Positions 42,401 through 52,074 of a DNA stretch of 64,000 nt are shown here, piece by piece. The notes below the pieces were generated by a model. It saw only the letters and a program-made list of their open reading frames with translations. It did not search any database and was not told the DNA's origin. Both the position numbers and the translations under genes were made by a program. The DNA lies in the NCBI GenBank assembly GCA_948146395.1, contig OX411559.1, forward strand, positions 32,796,215 through 32,860,214, in the 5' to 3' direction. Each line of letters opens with the position of its first letter. Position 1 is the first letter of the stretch. The stretch is from Fragum whitleyi. Taxonomy: Eukaryota; Mollusca; Bivalvia; Cardiida; Cardiidae.

Positions 42401-45400
42401 CGAGTTGATAACCATTCATCTTCGTTGTATAAACAGCTAGAGGCTTTAAAAGGATGATGTGATGAATGGAATGATGTGTACGGTAAGTAAAAGGAATTCA
42501 GGGTTAGGTGTATAAGCCACCTTGATAAGAATGTTATACTGTTAAAATGGCCTGAAAATTCCTTGAAGCATATAGCTCTCTATTGTTTCCAATTGAATGC
42601 AAAGTACATTGCATGAAATCCTAGTTTTGCCAAGAAACTGCACAATTCAGTTCAATACTGGAAATTTACATGAGTATGACCATATTATGTTCAAATGAAT
42701 AGAACATTGCCATATACATTTTGATTAAGCTATCAAAGAGAGTAATATATGTTACATTTAAAAGACCCTTTTTTAGAAAATCCAACATAATTGCTGCTTC
42801 CAAAGGACAATTAGATGCACACCAATTGTAATTCTCTTGAACATGATTAGTTCTTACAAAAGTAAAGATTTTAGTAAAATAAAGATGCTAAAAAATGCTT
42901 TAACTTTGAAATAGATACAAACTATAAGTACTTTTTATGCAGAAAGAAGCATATCTTAGATAGAATTAGCACTTCTTTTATATCTAACATTCTGAAACAA
43001 TAAAAGAATTATGATAAATTGCTGAAGCAAAAGGATTTCATCAATATCAAGCCCTCATTCAAATACAACCCAAGACTTGATTCATAAAAATAAGAAAATT
43101 GCATAATGGGTCTGTAAGTCACATGCTTACAAGGGCTTTATAGGTATTTATGTGTAAATGGCTGGTGATTTAACATTCTATTTGCATTCCCGTTTGACAT
43201 TGCTGGAAGACTTTCAATATAAATGTACATGCAATTCGTGTTAAAGTAGAGAAAAGAATTGAAGAATGCCCATTCTAATCAATATACTCGTGTTTCTTGG
43301 GCATAACTCTCATGTTTTTCTCATGTGCTCAAGTACAAGACTCTTCTGCTAACCATTAAATTTAATTCTTACTACTTGGCCAACATTCCTGACAAACAAT
43401 TGGAAAAACTTGCAGTAAAACCAAAAATCCATCTTAACTAAAGAGAAACAATGATTTTGATTTGAATGGCTACAGTATTGACACTGAAGGGCATTTAAGT
43501 TAATTGCGACTTGTTTCATACAAATGGTAACATACGTTACTAGACTATGACCAACGCTATTCTGTTTCAAAACATTTATAGGCAACAAATAAACCAATGC
43601 ACGAAATTAGAGCTAAATGATATACATGCTTAAGTAACTAAGTAATTTTGAAAAAAAAATTCAATTAATTAAATTCTTTTAGCGTTCATGCTGCATTGTG
43701 TGACTGATAGATATGTAATTGCACCGAACAGGTATTTCCCTTTGATGAAATTAAACAATAGGTATAGTAGAACACAAAATACATATCCATATCTATCAAA
43801 AAGCCAGTATTTTTATTGAATAAATATTTGTAATTTCTAATTCAAAATGATTATCAAGATCTGTGATGATCTAGAAGGGTGTACGTATTTCGATTTCAAC
43901 AATTCGATATACATGTATAAATGATTTGGCTATTTCAAAATTATGATCTCAAATCTTGTTATCAAATTTTTAAACTTTGTGAGATGGGATACTTCAAATG
44001 ATACTAACTTCAATTTGTGTGATTTACCACTTTATACTAAAAGACAATATGTAAAAACTAGCATTTAACAAGAATTTCCTTCTTGGCTGTTCAAAGATAA
44101 AAAATTGACCTCTCAATCAAGGTCTAAATTTTATAAATTAATACCATTAGTGCTAGGGGATCTTTGAACTTTTGTTGGTCACGCATTTGCCTTCAGTACC
44201 GATACATTTTCTAAGAAGCAAAACTGGGAGCTATAAATTCAAAGTATTGTAACCTTTAATGATAAAAAATAAAAAAAAAAGTTTTAGCGGGTTTGGGTAA
44301 AATATTTTGAGGTAACGTATGCTACAACATTCCACCAGAGACATAAAGCATTTGTTGTTATAGGGATATCGTTTTAAATGATATTCTTGTTTTATTATGC
44401 ATGATCAGAGTAGTAAATTGCAGCTGCCATTCTCCTTCTTTCTGTTTATGAACGGCATATGAAATGACATGGTATAAAAGGTTTGAAAGGACATGTGCTC
44501 AAATCTTGTCATTTCTACGTATACAACACGTAATATATAGGCCAAAATAAACTATTTAAACACGAATTCATAATATTTTTTGTGAATTTTGCCAACAAGT
44601 GTTGACTTTGAATTTTTTTGGCACCTAAATGCCAATATCTTTATATAGGCGAATATTGAGAAGCAATTTTGTAATTGTAACGTATATTTCACGTATTTTC
44701 TTGAATCATACAGGATTCTGTGGATGTTTTATCACTCATACTCAAGAATCGTGTATGAGACAGTACTAAAAATCGCAATCTGCCCAAAGAATTTCAGAAA
44801 ATGGTAGCAAAATGTAGCATTTAATAAGGATCTAGGGTGGGTGATTTCAAAGTAACGTATCTTACAAAAGCCCCACTCGCCAGGGTGCTAACATGTCTTA
44901 AAATGTTGCTTATACATGAACCTTTCAGAAAATCATAGTGTACAAAATTCCCCCCGGGGGGGGGGGGGGGGGGGGGGGGGAACAGGGTCCCAGTAGCCCA
45001 TAGTCTAAAGTTTTATTATTGCACTCTAGTATACCGTGGTTTATTTTACCCCAATATGACCTCTGTGGAAAAAATGCTTAAATAACAATTATCGATATAT
45101 TTTATCAATTAACAAAATATATTTTAGAATGAATACCGTTTGTTATTTATTCCCATGAAATCACGTGCAAAGGCGAGTAGGAATAATTAGACTTTTATTC
45201 ATCTAAACAATAGGGGTCAGGTTCGGATCCATGATATCGCGCTTTATATTTATATTTTTTTAACAAGCCCTCGCGAAAGATCACTGTTTTTACACGCCAG
45301 GCCGCGTTACGTATTTGCTACCTTTGAAATTGAAATTTTTATTCTCATCTTCAAACGACGACAAAAAGTGGTGACCTGCCACGCGGAAAGGGACCGTATA

Positions 45401-48400
45401 ATGTCTATTCTGTATAGTGGTAGCATATTGACCTAAACCTGGCCTTTGTGATTTAAATGAATTAAATATCGGTCGTTTCCCTTCGGCAAAACACGACTAA
45501 CCTGCGGAATTCAAAAGTAAAGTTGGAATGCACGTGTTCGCTCTGTTAATCCGTTATCGTCCGTGCTTTTATTGTAGCGCTAACATTTAGTCACCCCCAT
45601 TACCTTGTGAATCAATACATAATTTGGGTCTCCTATTTAATTATTTCTAGATGCGGGTGAAAAAAATACAAATTTTCGAATTTGTTAAAAATGCAATTTA
45701 TGTTTTTGACTGGAAATGAAATCTCCTCTTATAGTCTCTCATTAGCAGTGAATCGTCTGCTCCATGACTTGGTGCCTGTATATCGGTAGACTATTAAGTC
45801 AACACATACCTGTATTTATACAATATAATGGATTGTCCATGCTTGATCACCACGTGCCGAAGTATCTTCGGAATTGTATTCATGAGCCTAATTATTTATT
45901 CTGCATAAAGGTTAGGTTCAAGTTAATGTGCGCTCGCTATACAATCGTCGAAGGTTCCCGAGTTGGGCCGTCTGGGTAGTGCCTAAAGTGTAGACACTAG
46001 TCAGTCTGCGCATTTCGCACAGCCTGAATAGTTTCGAAACGGTAAGCAGTTTGCTGATTTTCTGAATTCAAAATAATCGATCTACCTTCCTGTGTACGGA
46101 TTTTTGAAAAGCGACCTCCGGTTGACGTTTGACCTCTTATCGAACCATTCTCTTTCTTTTATTTAAAGGCGTTACCACATGGTTCCTTCTCGCGTGACGG
46201 GTCACATACATATATCTTACCTTTAAAGCTCGATATGCCTCACTCAAGACTGCTCGCTTGTCCGGTGACAGATTAACAACACAATTAGATCTAGAAACCA
46301 AACAAGATAAAACATTTTTATAATGAAAGATTTAAAAAAAGGAAAACAAAGCGTCACATCCAGGTCTAAACCCCAATCTACGCAGAACTTCGGTTTTAAA
46401 TAGCAATTTGCAATTTAAAATCAACCCATTGACATTGGAACCTTTTCATTAAAATTACGCATTGAAAAATAATGCGTCTGTTCAAAGATTTCAGAGTTAA
46501 AAAATGTCCCGCTCTACCACGCCCATATTAAAGGGCCAATCAAAACGTTGTGCCCAATTCTTAAAGAGGGCTACCATAGGTACATTTTGGCAAATGTTCA
46601 TTGAAATCGGCCTAGTGGTTCAGGGAAAGAAGTTTTCAAGACTGTTGACGACGGACGACGGGCTCAGGGTGATCATAAAATCTAGGTAAAACAAATTATC
46701 AATGGGCGACTTAAATACCATAACTACAGCTTTATTCAATCTGCAGTTATGGTATTTTGTTTGTCCATCTACAAGCTTCAGTTCAAAACTCACAAAATTA
46801 ATATCTATTGAGTCAGCTTCTATTCCAGCCTCGGTTATTTTCTCAATCATGTATCCTTTCACATAATTGGCATTCGACTTCGGGAAACATTTTAGGTACA
46901 AAATCGATTATAGGAGACCAAAATGCAATAACTAGATTTAACCAGTCCTTAGTTATGTTTTTTTTGTTTGCCCGCCTATAAACTCCAGTGTAAAACTCAT
47001 CCATTAATATCTATTAAGTCAGCTTTTTTTTCAAGCCTCGGCAAGTTTCTAAACGTATCCTTTTATATAATTTACATTCGACTCCGAAAAACATTTTAGG
47101 TTAAAAAAAAAAAAAAAAAAAAAAAACGTCTGTAGGAGACAAAAATGCCACAACCAAGCTGTAGTTACGATATTCTGTTCGCTAAACCTACGAATACTGG
47201 TTTAAAACTCACACTATAATATCCATCGAACCCGCTTCTATTCCAGCCTCGGCCAGTTTCTCAATATATCCTTTAACATATTTCACATTCGGCGTTTTGT
47301 ACCCGAACTTGTCTGTGTGGTATTGTATATATTTGTTGGCGACTTCTAACTGAAATATGAGAGAAAGAAAAGCCTTGCGTGAAGGGGTCGACACTAACTC
47401 ATGAGAATACGGAGTCCAATCACATGAAATCAAGGAGTCCAATCTCAAAGTTCGAAATCCGAATTTTCATAATGGGAGAACATTGTGGAAAAGAAGAAAT
47501 TGCTTGTTATAAGCAATTTCTTATTTTCCACAATGTTGTTCCGAAGAGGATTTTCTTTTCCAAATTCAATGAGATGCAAGAAAATGTTTTCTTCAACATT
47601 GTTTGTTGTAAATTGATTGGTTGAATGGAGTTTAACGCCGCTTTCAACATTTTTTTCTGTTATATCGCGGCGGCTGGAGCACCTAACAATGGATTCCTGG
47701 TATTTCTATCACCAGAACAGCCATCACATTCTTTCCTAGCATCCTGCTGCTATCTCACATAGGTCTACAATTATCAACCAATTGGTGAGAGACTACTAGT
47801 AGAAAAGAATGAATGCCGCCTTCGGGAATCGAACCCGGGACCTCTAGATTAATAGCCCGACGCGCTACCAACTGTGCTAAGACGGCGGCTACTTTGTAGT
47901 GAAAAGATCTATAGTATTGACAAGGGTTGAACAGGGAACTGCCCTGTGTATTTGTTTTTCATGTGACCCTTGGAGTCCATCGGACTCCCTACTTGCCGAC
48001 GGAAAGAGTCCAAACTGGTAAATAAGGAGTCTCGAACTCCCGGACTCCCCTTAGTGTCGAGACATTATGCTCCTCTGCCGATTGCCTTATAGTAAGTGAT
48101 GGATCGCTTGTCCCGTCACGTGACCTCTGTCATGAGACATCCCTCAATTATTAAACGTTATTTATCTACAAATTTAACCATCCCCTAACCCCCCCCCCCC
48201 CCCCCCATCAAAGAAGAGGGGGTATATTACTTTGTAGTTGCCGGTCGGTCCGTCCTTCCGTAGACCGTTTTATGTCCGGGGATTATCTCTAAAAAATATG
48301 CAAGCTATAATCACGAAACTACACCGGAAGATAGGTCTCATTGAGGAGAAGTGCAGTACTAAAGAACCATAACTCATCTCATCATATTTTTTTGAGTTAT

Positions 48401-51400
48401 TGTCCTTTGTTGATTGACAAAGAAAAGGCAATTGACCTGCTTTTGTGGGAGGCACAAATGTTTTACAAACAAAATGTTTGATAGTAAATGACTTGAAACA
48501 AATATAAAATCACTGTATGGCGACCGAAACGCCGTAACTACAGCTTTTCGGAGTAGTAGTTACGACGCATACAAGTCGCCTATACATGAAACAGATTGAG
48601 ACCAAAATGGCGGGAAATCGTATTTAAAATACGCCGGGACTACATTCAGGATTCGAAGAGTTGACAACATTTTAACATGATACAGTTAACAACATCGTGT
48701 AATTGACAAGTTGAATGGTTATTGAATTGTTTTACAAGGAAATTGAATGAGTGCAAGGAGCGAGTTTTGAAAGAAATTCAAAGAAGGTAAAGCAATATAG
48801 CTCATTTTCTTCAGGCGATATTTATTTCCTCCCTTTATTAAAATATGCATACAAGTTCTATAAATAGTTTCCTATTTCTCAAAGAACCAATCAGACTTTT
48901 ACTATTTCAATTATTTCCGTCAAATCGCGTTTTTTCTAGCTATATTTATTTTGAATGTAGTTGTTGATCTTATCTTTTTTAGCCTATTTGAGCGTTTTTG
49001 AATGGGTTTTCAGTGAGTGTTTGGAATTAATGTATGGAGCTATGAATGGGCAATTGGTTTTGATTGAGATGAATATCAATTTTACGATGTTATTAACTAT
49101 AGCCCGCTTTGCGTCCAATTCCTAAACGAGTCACGAACATTTTAATCTTCAAAACAAGGAATGGTTTCTCTGAAAAAAGCAAAGCATTTCAGATGTGATT
49201 AAAATGTGTGTTTGTATTTCTTTGGGATTAAATCTATTTCATTCTCTCTAGGGTACAAATTGTTGAATGCTATATTTCAGAAGACAAAATTTCGCGCGGC
49301 TTGAAAAGCCAATATGGATGTTCAAATTATCATCTAAGGCAGTGGACCCGTAATAGTTTCGTGACGTTTCAGAAGTAATGAACTTTAACAGTGTTAACCG
49401 AGGTTTCCTAATGATTTTCATTAGGAAACCTCGGTCAACATTGTGAAAGAACATGCAGCCGAAATGTCGTGGAACTATTACGGGTCCACTACCTTAAATT
49501 TCCCACCTGTTCATCCGTCATGTCAACTCCAGTCACGTGACCATTCGGACCAACCAGCTTACTTATTGCGAAACAGTCTCGCCCACTTCCGCTTCCAAGG
49601 TCAAGGACATTCATTCCTTCGAGGACTTCCGGTATAACCAGGCCGCAGCCATAATATCTTAAATAAACAAAATTGTGATATTGCAAAACTGTTGTTTCAA
49701 TGGTGATATATTTCTGCATTTAGCCATGAGAAAGCTATAGAATGATAATTTAATTGAAAGTTATCAGGATAAAACAAGAGCACCGCCTACGGGTGCCTAC
49801 GCTCGGCTGTCGAGTGCTGGATGGTGGGAAAATATCTAAGTCGAAAAGGGGGCATTATTTGCACTAAATGCATCTAGAGTTTCCCCCTTGATAGTATAGG
49901 TTGCTCTTTTGATTGTAAACATGTGTGCCAAGTTTCAAGTGAATGCCTTCAGTAGAACCAGAGATATAACAAAATGTCAAAGATTTCGCACGACGACAAC
50001 GACGACGACACGGAGGCTATAGCAATACCTCGGGTTTTCTCCGAAAACAGCCGAGCTAAAAAGGGATTTCCAGGAAATTAAATCACTATCATTGCATAAT
50101 CTTCAAGTAAATTTTATCAAGACATAATGACACACGTGATTACGTCCTCCATTAATGGGCGAATGTTTTGATATTTAAACACCTATGAGGGGTGGGCAGA
50201 TATAGCCTGAGTTAAACATGGTTGAAACGAAAACCAAGGTTACCTTAGTATTAATCCCAAAATGTATTATTTTTGAGTCGAGTTTACCGCGGTTTCAAAA
50301 AATTTAAGTCATATCGCAGGCGCTGGAGCATCTTACATTGGATTCCCTGTAATACTTGCACAAGTACTATCTAGTATCTTTACACCCTTTCCTCGCCTCC
50401 AACTACTGTCCCACTTAGGTTTGCTATCATCAACCCATTGGTGGTAGAAAGATTTCGGACAGAACATGTGCCGCCGACGGGGCCGTCGCGATTTTACTGT
50501 TATTCGCTGAAAGCGACATAATCCAACAAACAAAAAAAACAGTCATGCTTTCAGGATGATAAAACTGTACAAGTGCACGTGCAAAGCGGGATATAATTGG
50601 CAAACTGTTGGCACCTTTTTGTCATCCTGAACGCAAGGCATATAATTCGCACCATTTTTTCACATTTATATCCTACTGCTATCATGTGGCAGATAAATAC
50701 CACCATACCAAGAAGATGAAATAAGCTTACACTTGATTTTATCATGATAGTTGTCACGATACTGCCATCTCATAGGCTATCTAGAGATAGAAATATGCAA
50801 AAGAAATTCATGATACTATTATTTACATTTCCTTTCGATAATTCAAAATGTTAATCTAACCTGAATGGCGGACGTTTTAATAAAACATCATTCTAAATCA
50901 TATGCTAATTTCGGAGTTGTATCTCTTTTTACATCTTTCTTTTTTTTTATGAAAAATAAACGTCACTGAAAAGTTCGAGTATGCAACCAGTTTGTATTTT
51001 TATAAGAGAACCGTTTACCGATGCCTACGTTCGGTCAGAAGAGCTATAGCGAAACCTTTTCCGTACGTAAATCTGTACGTCCGCCGTTATCATTTGATTG
51101 TTAACGCCCTAGCGTCCACATTTTTAATCTGATTGTCTTCAAACTCTGTCGAAATGTTGGACCATCCCGAAAAGGATCATTCTCTTAACAAGAGGGCCAT
51201 AGTGGCCCTTAATCGCTCACCTGAATTAACAATCATGGACACTTTTTTGCCATTTGGTGCAATTACGCGAAAAGGACCCAGACCCTCGTGGGCCTCTTGT
51301 TGTTTTAAGAATATTAAGCTGTCTTTCAAGATCCGGAATAAATGATAAAATGCTCGAGCTGTTGAGCTATTATATCACATAGGGGCCTACATTGTACAGT

Positions 51401-51671
51401 AAGTTAATGCTGCACAGGCAAAACCCGTCACATCGAAATATCACTTTCACGGAAATAACCGATTGAAATACACAGTATTTCGTCACTTGAATAGAACGTA
51501 CCGATTTGTGACCTCTTCGTGAACCTCCGACAAGGCTTGCTTCATCGCCTTCGTCATGTCGTTGCCGGACGAAATACACTCCGGCGTCTTTAAATCTGCC
51601 GAACATGTTAATTCCTTTCCGTAATAATATTTCACAGAATCCAAAATCTTTTGATCGCTGTCTGTAGACAT
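30281..51671 (-). CDS. AS3MT: Arsenite methyltransferase, complete, eight exons
   Basis: SAM-dependent enzyme that methylates trivalent arsenic to mono- and dimethyl forms; cytosolic. Exons in transcript order: 51671-51502, 49657-49507, 47349-47213, 46290-46221, 40107-40026, 37935-37804, 36060-35921, 30427-30281. Total 1029 nt, 342 residues (human about 375), every junction GT-AG with phases 2,0,2,0,1,1,0. SAM motif I 'VLDLGSGSGRDC' is at residues 74-85, with the following acidic Asp at 102. The functional cysteines fall at 32, 61 ('YYGCGL'), 156 ('SNCVVNL') and 206 ('GECISGALWW'), the same numbers as in human AS3MT as I recall it. The C-terminus is shorter but keeps a Cys-Cys pair. The start is the first ATG, matching the family length. 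An alternative first exon lies upstream. Confidence 0.96.
30428..32670. other. AS3MT intron 7, mostly unremarkable
   Basis: 30440-30620 has small inverted repeats (acgcacattacgcaagtgcg; gatgtggtaaggatgttttg with its partner). 31730-31930 has 'cattcggaacaccactcggc' words that recur near 63410-63550. No coding exon recognised. Confidence 0.4.
32680..33330 (-). repeat. Minus-strand SINE followed by minus-strand 430-bp MITE
   Basis: 32680-32885: reverse SINE ('ggtttcctggtatttttcac', 'ccacataggtctacgaatat', 'aggatcgaac' B box). 32925-33330: reverse copy of the 10908 MITE ('cactcggcgctccatttatt'). Confidence 0.7.
33395..34900. mobile_element. Second copy of the atagaggatatt MITE, split by a nested repeat
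   Basis: The left part, 33395-33570, and right part, about 34775-34900 (ggttacagaatagcgctgct...), are the two halves of the element at 59083-59494, with about 100 bp of its hairpin missing. The interruption, about 33571-34770, is a 'ccactggccgaaggccag...cctcttgggcctcttgttg' family member, so insertion order can be read. Confidence 0.75.
33571..34770 (+). repeat. ccactggcc...gcctcttgtt repeat with internal tandem units
   Basis: Starts 'ccactggccgaaggccag', has a gcgtgcgtgcg-type run, then about seven tandem monomers of about 110-190 bp sharing 'ttgttcaagaaatttggatt', 'atatgggcgtggcagggcgg' and 'gaaactttaccagaatgttc', and ends 'ccctcttgggcctcttgttg'. Open frames here are repeat artefacts. Confidence 0.8.
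34972..35130 (+). repeat. SINE with tRNA-like head
   Basis: 'gccatagcgcagttggtagc' and 'gagttcaatcccccgac' are A and B box-like; the body 'tttccgattatttgtccccc' follows. The following 'gggtagcagctgaaggctag' is also family sequence. Confidence 0.7.
35380..35810 (+). repeat. 430-bp MITE (aacatcgtgaat ... caattttacgatg)
   Basis: Matches 10908-11333: 'gagtgtgtggagtgagattt', 'cgctgattttgttcaaggtg', 'gagtgcttggaatgaatgat', 'ggttttgatcggaatgaatg'. Ends about 110 bp 3' of AS3MT exon 7's donor. Confidence 0.75.
35921..36060 (-). CDS. AS3MT: AS3MT exon 7
   Basis: Acceptor 'attccacag'; encodes 'DAKFVSATYRLFKLPKERAS' and 'QAIYNGGISGFESKLDFD', matching human 'CRFVSATFRLFK' and 'VIYNGGITGHEKELMFD'. Phase 0 out, donor GTTAGT. 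Confidence 0.94.
36144..37066. mobile_element. 923-bp element with about 30-bp inverted ends in AS3MT intron 6
   Basis: tatagtccgtttgactt...atggaccaac at 36144-36174 is matched in reverse by 37036-37066. The interior is AT-rich with no open frame of note. TATA/TA-like ends hint at a TA-targeting transposon, but that is only inference. It starts 84 bp upstream of exon 7 in transcript terms. Confidence 0.65.
37080..37300 (+). repeat. Fragment of the ccactggcc-type repeat
   Basis: 'cgttggccttcggcaatgtg', 'cttccgtaaacttgcacttt', 'cttcgtgatggatttcaaac' match the start of that family. 37301-37800 shows nothing more. Confidence 0.5.
37804..37935 (-). CDS. AS3MT: AS3MT exon 6 (Cys206)
   Basis: Acceptor 'ctttttacag'; encodes 'GECISGALWWEELYRLANEI' then 'GFSAPRLVTASPVNV', with the arsenic-binding Cys206. 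Phase 1 in and out, donor GTAAAA. A palindromic repeat abuts the acceptor side about 17 bp away. Confidence 0.94.
37952..38045. repeat. Palindromic hairpin abutting AS3MT exon 6 acceptor
   Basis: 'cctgcaaacagttttccaat' faces 'tgggaaaactgtttgcaccg' around 'tgcaagtgtacggaaag'. It ends about 17 bp from exon 6. Confidence 0.75.
38046..38495 (+). repeat. tRNA-derived SINE, two overlapping copies
   Basis: 'cagtcaatagagcatcggac' and 'gtgggttcgattcccgggct' form the tRNA-like head, then 'tcggatgagacgttaaactg' and 'gagcacgttaaagaataatg'. A second, shorter copy at about 38375-38490 repeats 'cccgggctggcacac' and 'tcggatgagacattaaa'. Different family from the 11568 SINE. Confidence 0.75.
38530..39080 (-). 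repeat. Two direct copies of a minus-strand SINE unit
   Basis: 'tccaatgctcttccactgag' plus 'cctcgaaccc' is a tRNA-like head in reverse. The block 'caaccgaagcatagttgaaa' to 'gacagtgttgagagtggtct' occurs at 38531 and again at 38878. Confidence 0.7.
39360..39900. repeat. Tandem units and (GGAC/GGAT)n microsatellite
   Basis: About 165-bp units with 'ttcacaaggctgcaatttca' and 'gggggcataa' occur 2-3 times, then a ggacggacggatggacgg run (39808-39846). False open frames arise here. Confidence 0.7.
40026..40107 (-). CDS. AS3MT: AS3MT exon 5
   Basis: 82 nt. Acceptor 'tgttttag'; encodes 'VGGELYFSDIYSDRVLSDEI' then 'RKHEVLW', matching human 'GGELYFSDVYTSLELPEEIRTHKVLW'. Phase 1 out, donor GTAAGC. Separated from exon 4 by a 6.1-kb intron that holds the 4.36-kb repeat element. 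Confidence 0.93.
40140..40440 (-). repeat. Minus-strand copy of the 18225 repeat
   Basis: 'ggtgccaacgctcgacagta', 'ggtgctggataatgc', 'tcaacaacttcgctcgcacc', ending 'cagtggagctgaaaa'. Confidence 0.6.
40626..44980. mobile_element. 4.36-kb element with poly(C)/poly(G) tips and ATACGTTAC array
   Basis: A run of 22 C at the left and 25 G at the right bound a unit whose first and last roughly 120 bp are inverted copies (gggggaatttt..., gacatgttagcac, ggggcttttgtaagatacgttactt). ATACGTTAC or a one-base variant recurs at 40745, 40938, 41096, 41289, 41448, 41653, 41804, 41996, 42168, and in reverse orientation at 44312, 44677 and 44852. The left part is built from diverged monomers of about 350 bp with two motifs each. 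A tRNA-headed SINE sits at about 42310-42450. No coding frame. It lies in AS3MT intron 4. Confidence 0.75.
44981..46220. other. AS3MT intron 4 remainder; repeat near exon 4
   Basis: 45955-46205 carries 'ccgtctgggtagtgcctaaa', 'agtcagtctgcgcatttcgc' and ends 'tctcgcgtgacgggtcacat', a family also at 53715-53965 and 62020-62150. It stops within about 10-15 bp of the exon 4 donor. Nothing else recognised. Confidence 0.5.
46221..46290 (-). CDS. AS3MT: AS3MT exon 4 (Cys156)
   Basis: Only 70 nt. Acceptor 'ggtttctag'; encodes 'SNCVVNLSPDKRAVLSEAYR' then 'ALK', matching human 'SNCVINLVPDKQQVLQEAYRVLK'. Donor GTAAGA. Too short to stand out as an open frame; identified by family match and phase. Confidence 0.93.
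46500..46690 (-). repeat. Minus-strand fragment of the ccactggcc-type repeat
   Basis: 'taccacgcccatattaaagg', 'cattgaaatcggcctagtgg' and 'gacgacggacgacgggctca' in reverse orientation. Confidence 0.55.
46785..47110 (-). pseudogene. AS3MT: Two decayed tandem copies of AS3MT exon 3
   Basis: About 46985-47100 (minus) matches the 3' half of exon 3 with stops and indels. About 46790-46885 keeps an open frame 'NYVKGYMIEKITEAGIEADS' with one extra codon, followed by a GTGAGT donor at the same place as the real exon. Both start after the 'KTPNV' region, so both lack the acceptor. Shared flanking intron sequence shows tandem duplication with a period of about 210-240 bp. Confidence 0.85.
47213..47349 (-). 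CDS. AS3MT: AS3MT exon 3
   Basis: Acceptor 'catatttcag'; encodes 'LEVANKYIQYHTDKFGYKTP' and 'GYIEKLAEAGIEAGSMDII', nearly the human 'GYIEKLGEAGIKNESHDIV'. Phase 2 out, donor GTGAGT. Two decayed copies lie just downstream. Confidence 0.95.
47468..47535. repeat. Micro-hairpin (gaaattgcttg type)
   Basis: 'acattgtggaaaagaagaaa' and 'ttgcttgttataagcaattt' fold back on 'cttattttccacaatgt'. Sits just upstream of AS3MT exon 3. Confidence 0.7.
47625..47895 (-). repeat. Minus-strand SINE
   Basis: 'gtttaacgccgctttcaaca', 'caatggattcctggtatttc', 'gggaatcgaacccgggacct' and 'caactgtgctaagacggcgg': the full reverse of the 11568 type, including a good B box. Confidence 0.8.
48190..48475 (+). repeat. ccccatc...acaaac repeat after an 18-C run
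   Basis: Poly(C) at 48190-48207, then 'gggggtatattactttgtag', 'gaggagaagtgcagtact', ending 'aatgttttacaaac'. Matches 3768-4082. Confidence 0.7.
48680..49105 (+). repeat. 430-bp MITE
   Basis: 'aacatcgtgtaattgacaag', 'gaatgagtgcaaggagcgag', 'cctccctttattaaaatatg' and 'tatcaattttacgatgtt' match 10908-11333. Confidence 0.75.
49335..49496. repeat. Foldback MITE next to AS3MT exon 2 donor
   Basis: 'taaggcagtggacccgtaat' to 'ttacgggtccactacctta' inverted ends; centre 'ggtttcctaatgattttcat' and 'taggaaacctcgg'. It starts about 10 nt inside intron 2. Confidence 0.8.
49507..49657 (-). CDS. AS3MT: AS3MT exon 2 (SAM-binding motif I)
   Basis: Acceptor 'tatttaag' then 'YYGCGLVIPEVLEGMNVLDL', GSGSGRDC and 'GHVTGVDMTDEQ'. 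Phase 0 out, donor GTGGGA. A foldback repeat begins about 10 nt into the intron. Confidence 0.95.
49780..50060 (-). repeat. Minus-strand copy of the 18225 repeat
   Basis: 'acaagagcaccgcctacggg', 'ctcggctgtcgagtgctgg', 'agtttcaagtgaatgccttc', ending 'cgaaaacagccgagctaaaa'. Confidence 0.7.
50285..50650. repeat. Minus-strand SINE and palindromic hairpin
   Basis: 50285-50505: reverse SINE, head decayed. 50545-50645: palindromic family copy ('ttcaggatgataaaactgta' facing 'cctttttgtcatcctgaacg'). Confidence 0.6.
51190..51303 (+). repeat. Short agagggccatagtggccctt...gggcctcttgtt repeat
   Basis: 'aagagggccatagtggccct', 'taatcgctcacctgaatt', ending 'ctcgtgggcctcttgttg'. Between AS3MT exons 1a and 2. 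Confidence 0.6.
51502..51671 (-). CDS. AS3MT: AS3MT exon 1a
   Basis: ATG at 51671; encodes 'MSTDSDQKILDSVKYYYGKE' to 'HEEVTN' plus two bases (phase 2), donor GTACGT. Contains Cys32 ('PECISS'). 170 nt. Aligns with human 'QTYYGQVLKRSADLQTNGC' and 'VHEEVALRYYGCG'. Confidence 0.93.
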
Positions 51672-52074
51672 GACCGAAAAAATAATGATCAGACTTCAAC
51701 AATTTATGTAACTTTAACTGATAACGAAATTTTACAAGCTAGGTTTCAAAACCTGAATCGTATATACAACTTATTTAAGCTGTAAAAACGCTGTTTTTGA
51801 AGTCAATCGAGGATCAACATTCACTTCCCTTCACTTTACCAAAATTGTGATGGTCCGTCCGTTTTAATGGTTTGAAAATAAATTGATCGATCAAAAAGAA
51901 CACAATGTCTAAGACTGCCATGATAAAAAATGATTGTTTTTTTTGCCACAGTATTTATCTGCTTGGGTTTCAAGTTTAACGCCGCGTCTTAAGGTTTCTA
52001 GGCATAAATCGGTGGCTTGAGCACCTGACAATGGGTTCCTAACATTTCTCGTTCTCGTACAGCTCAGAACATGT

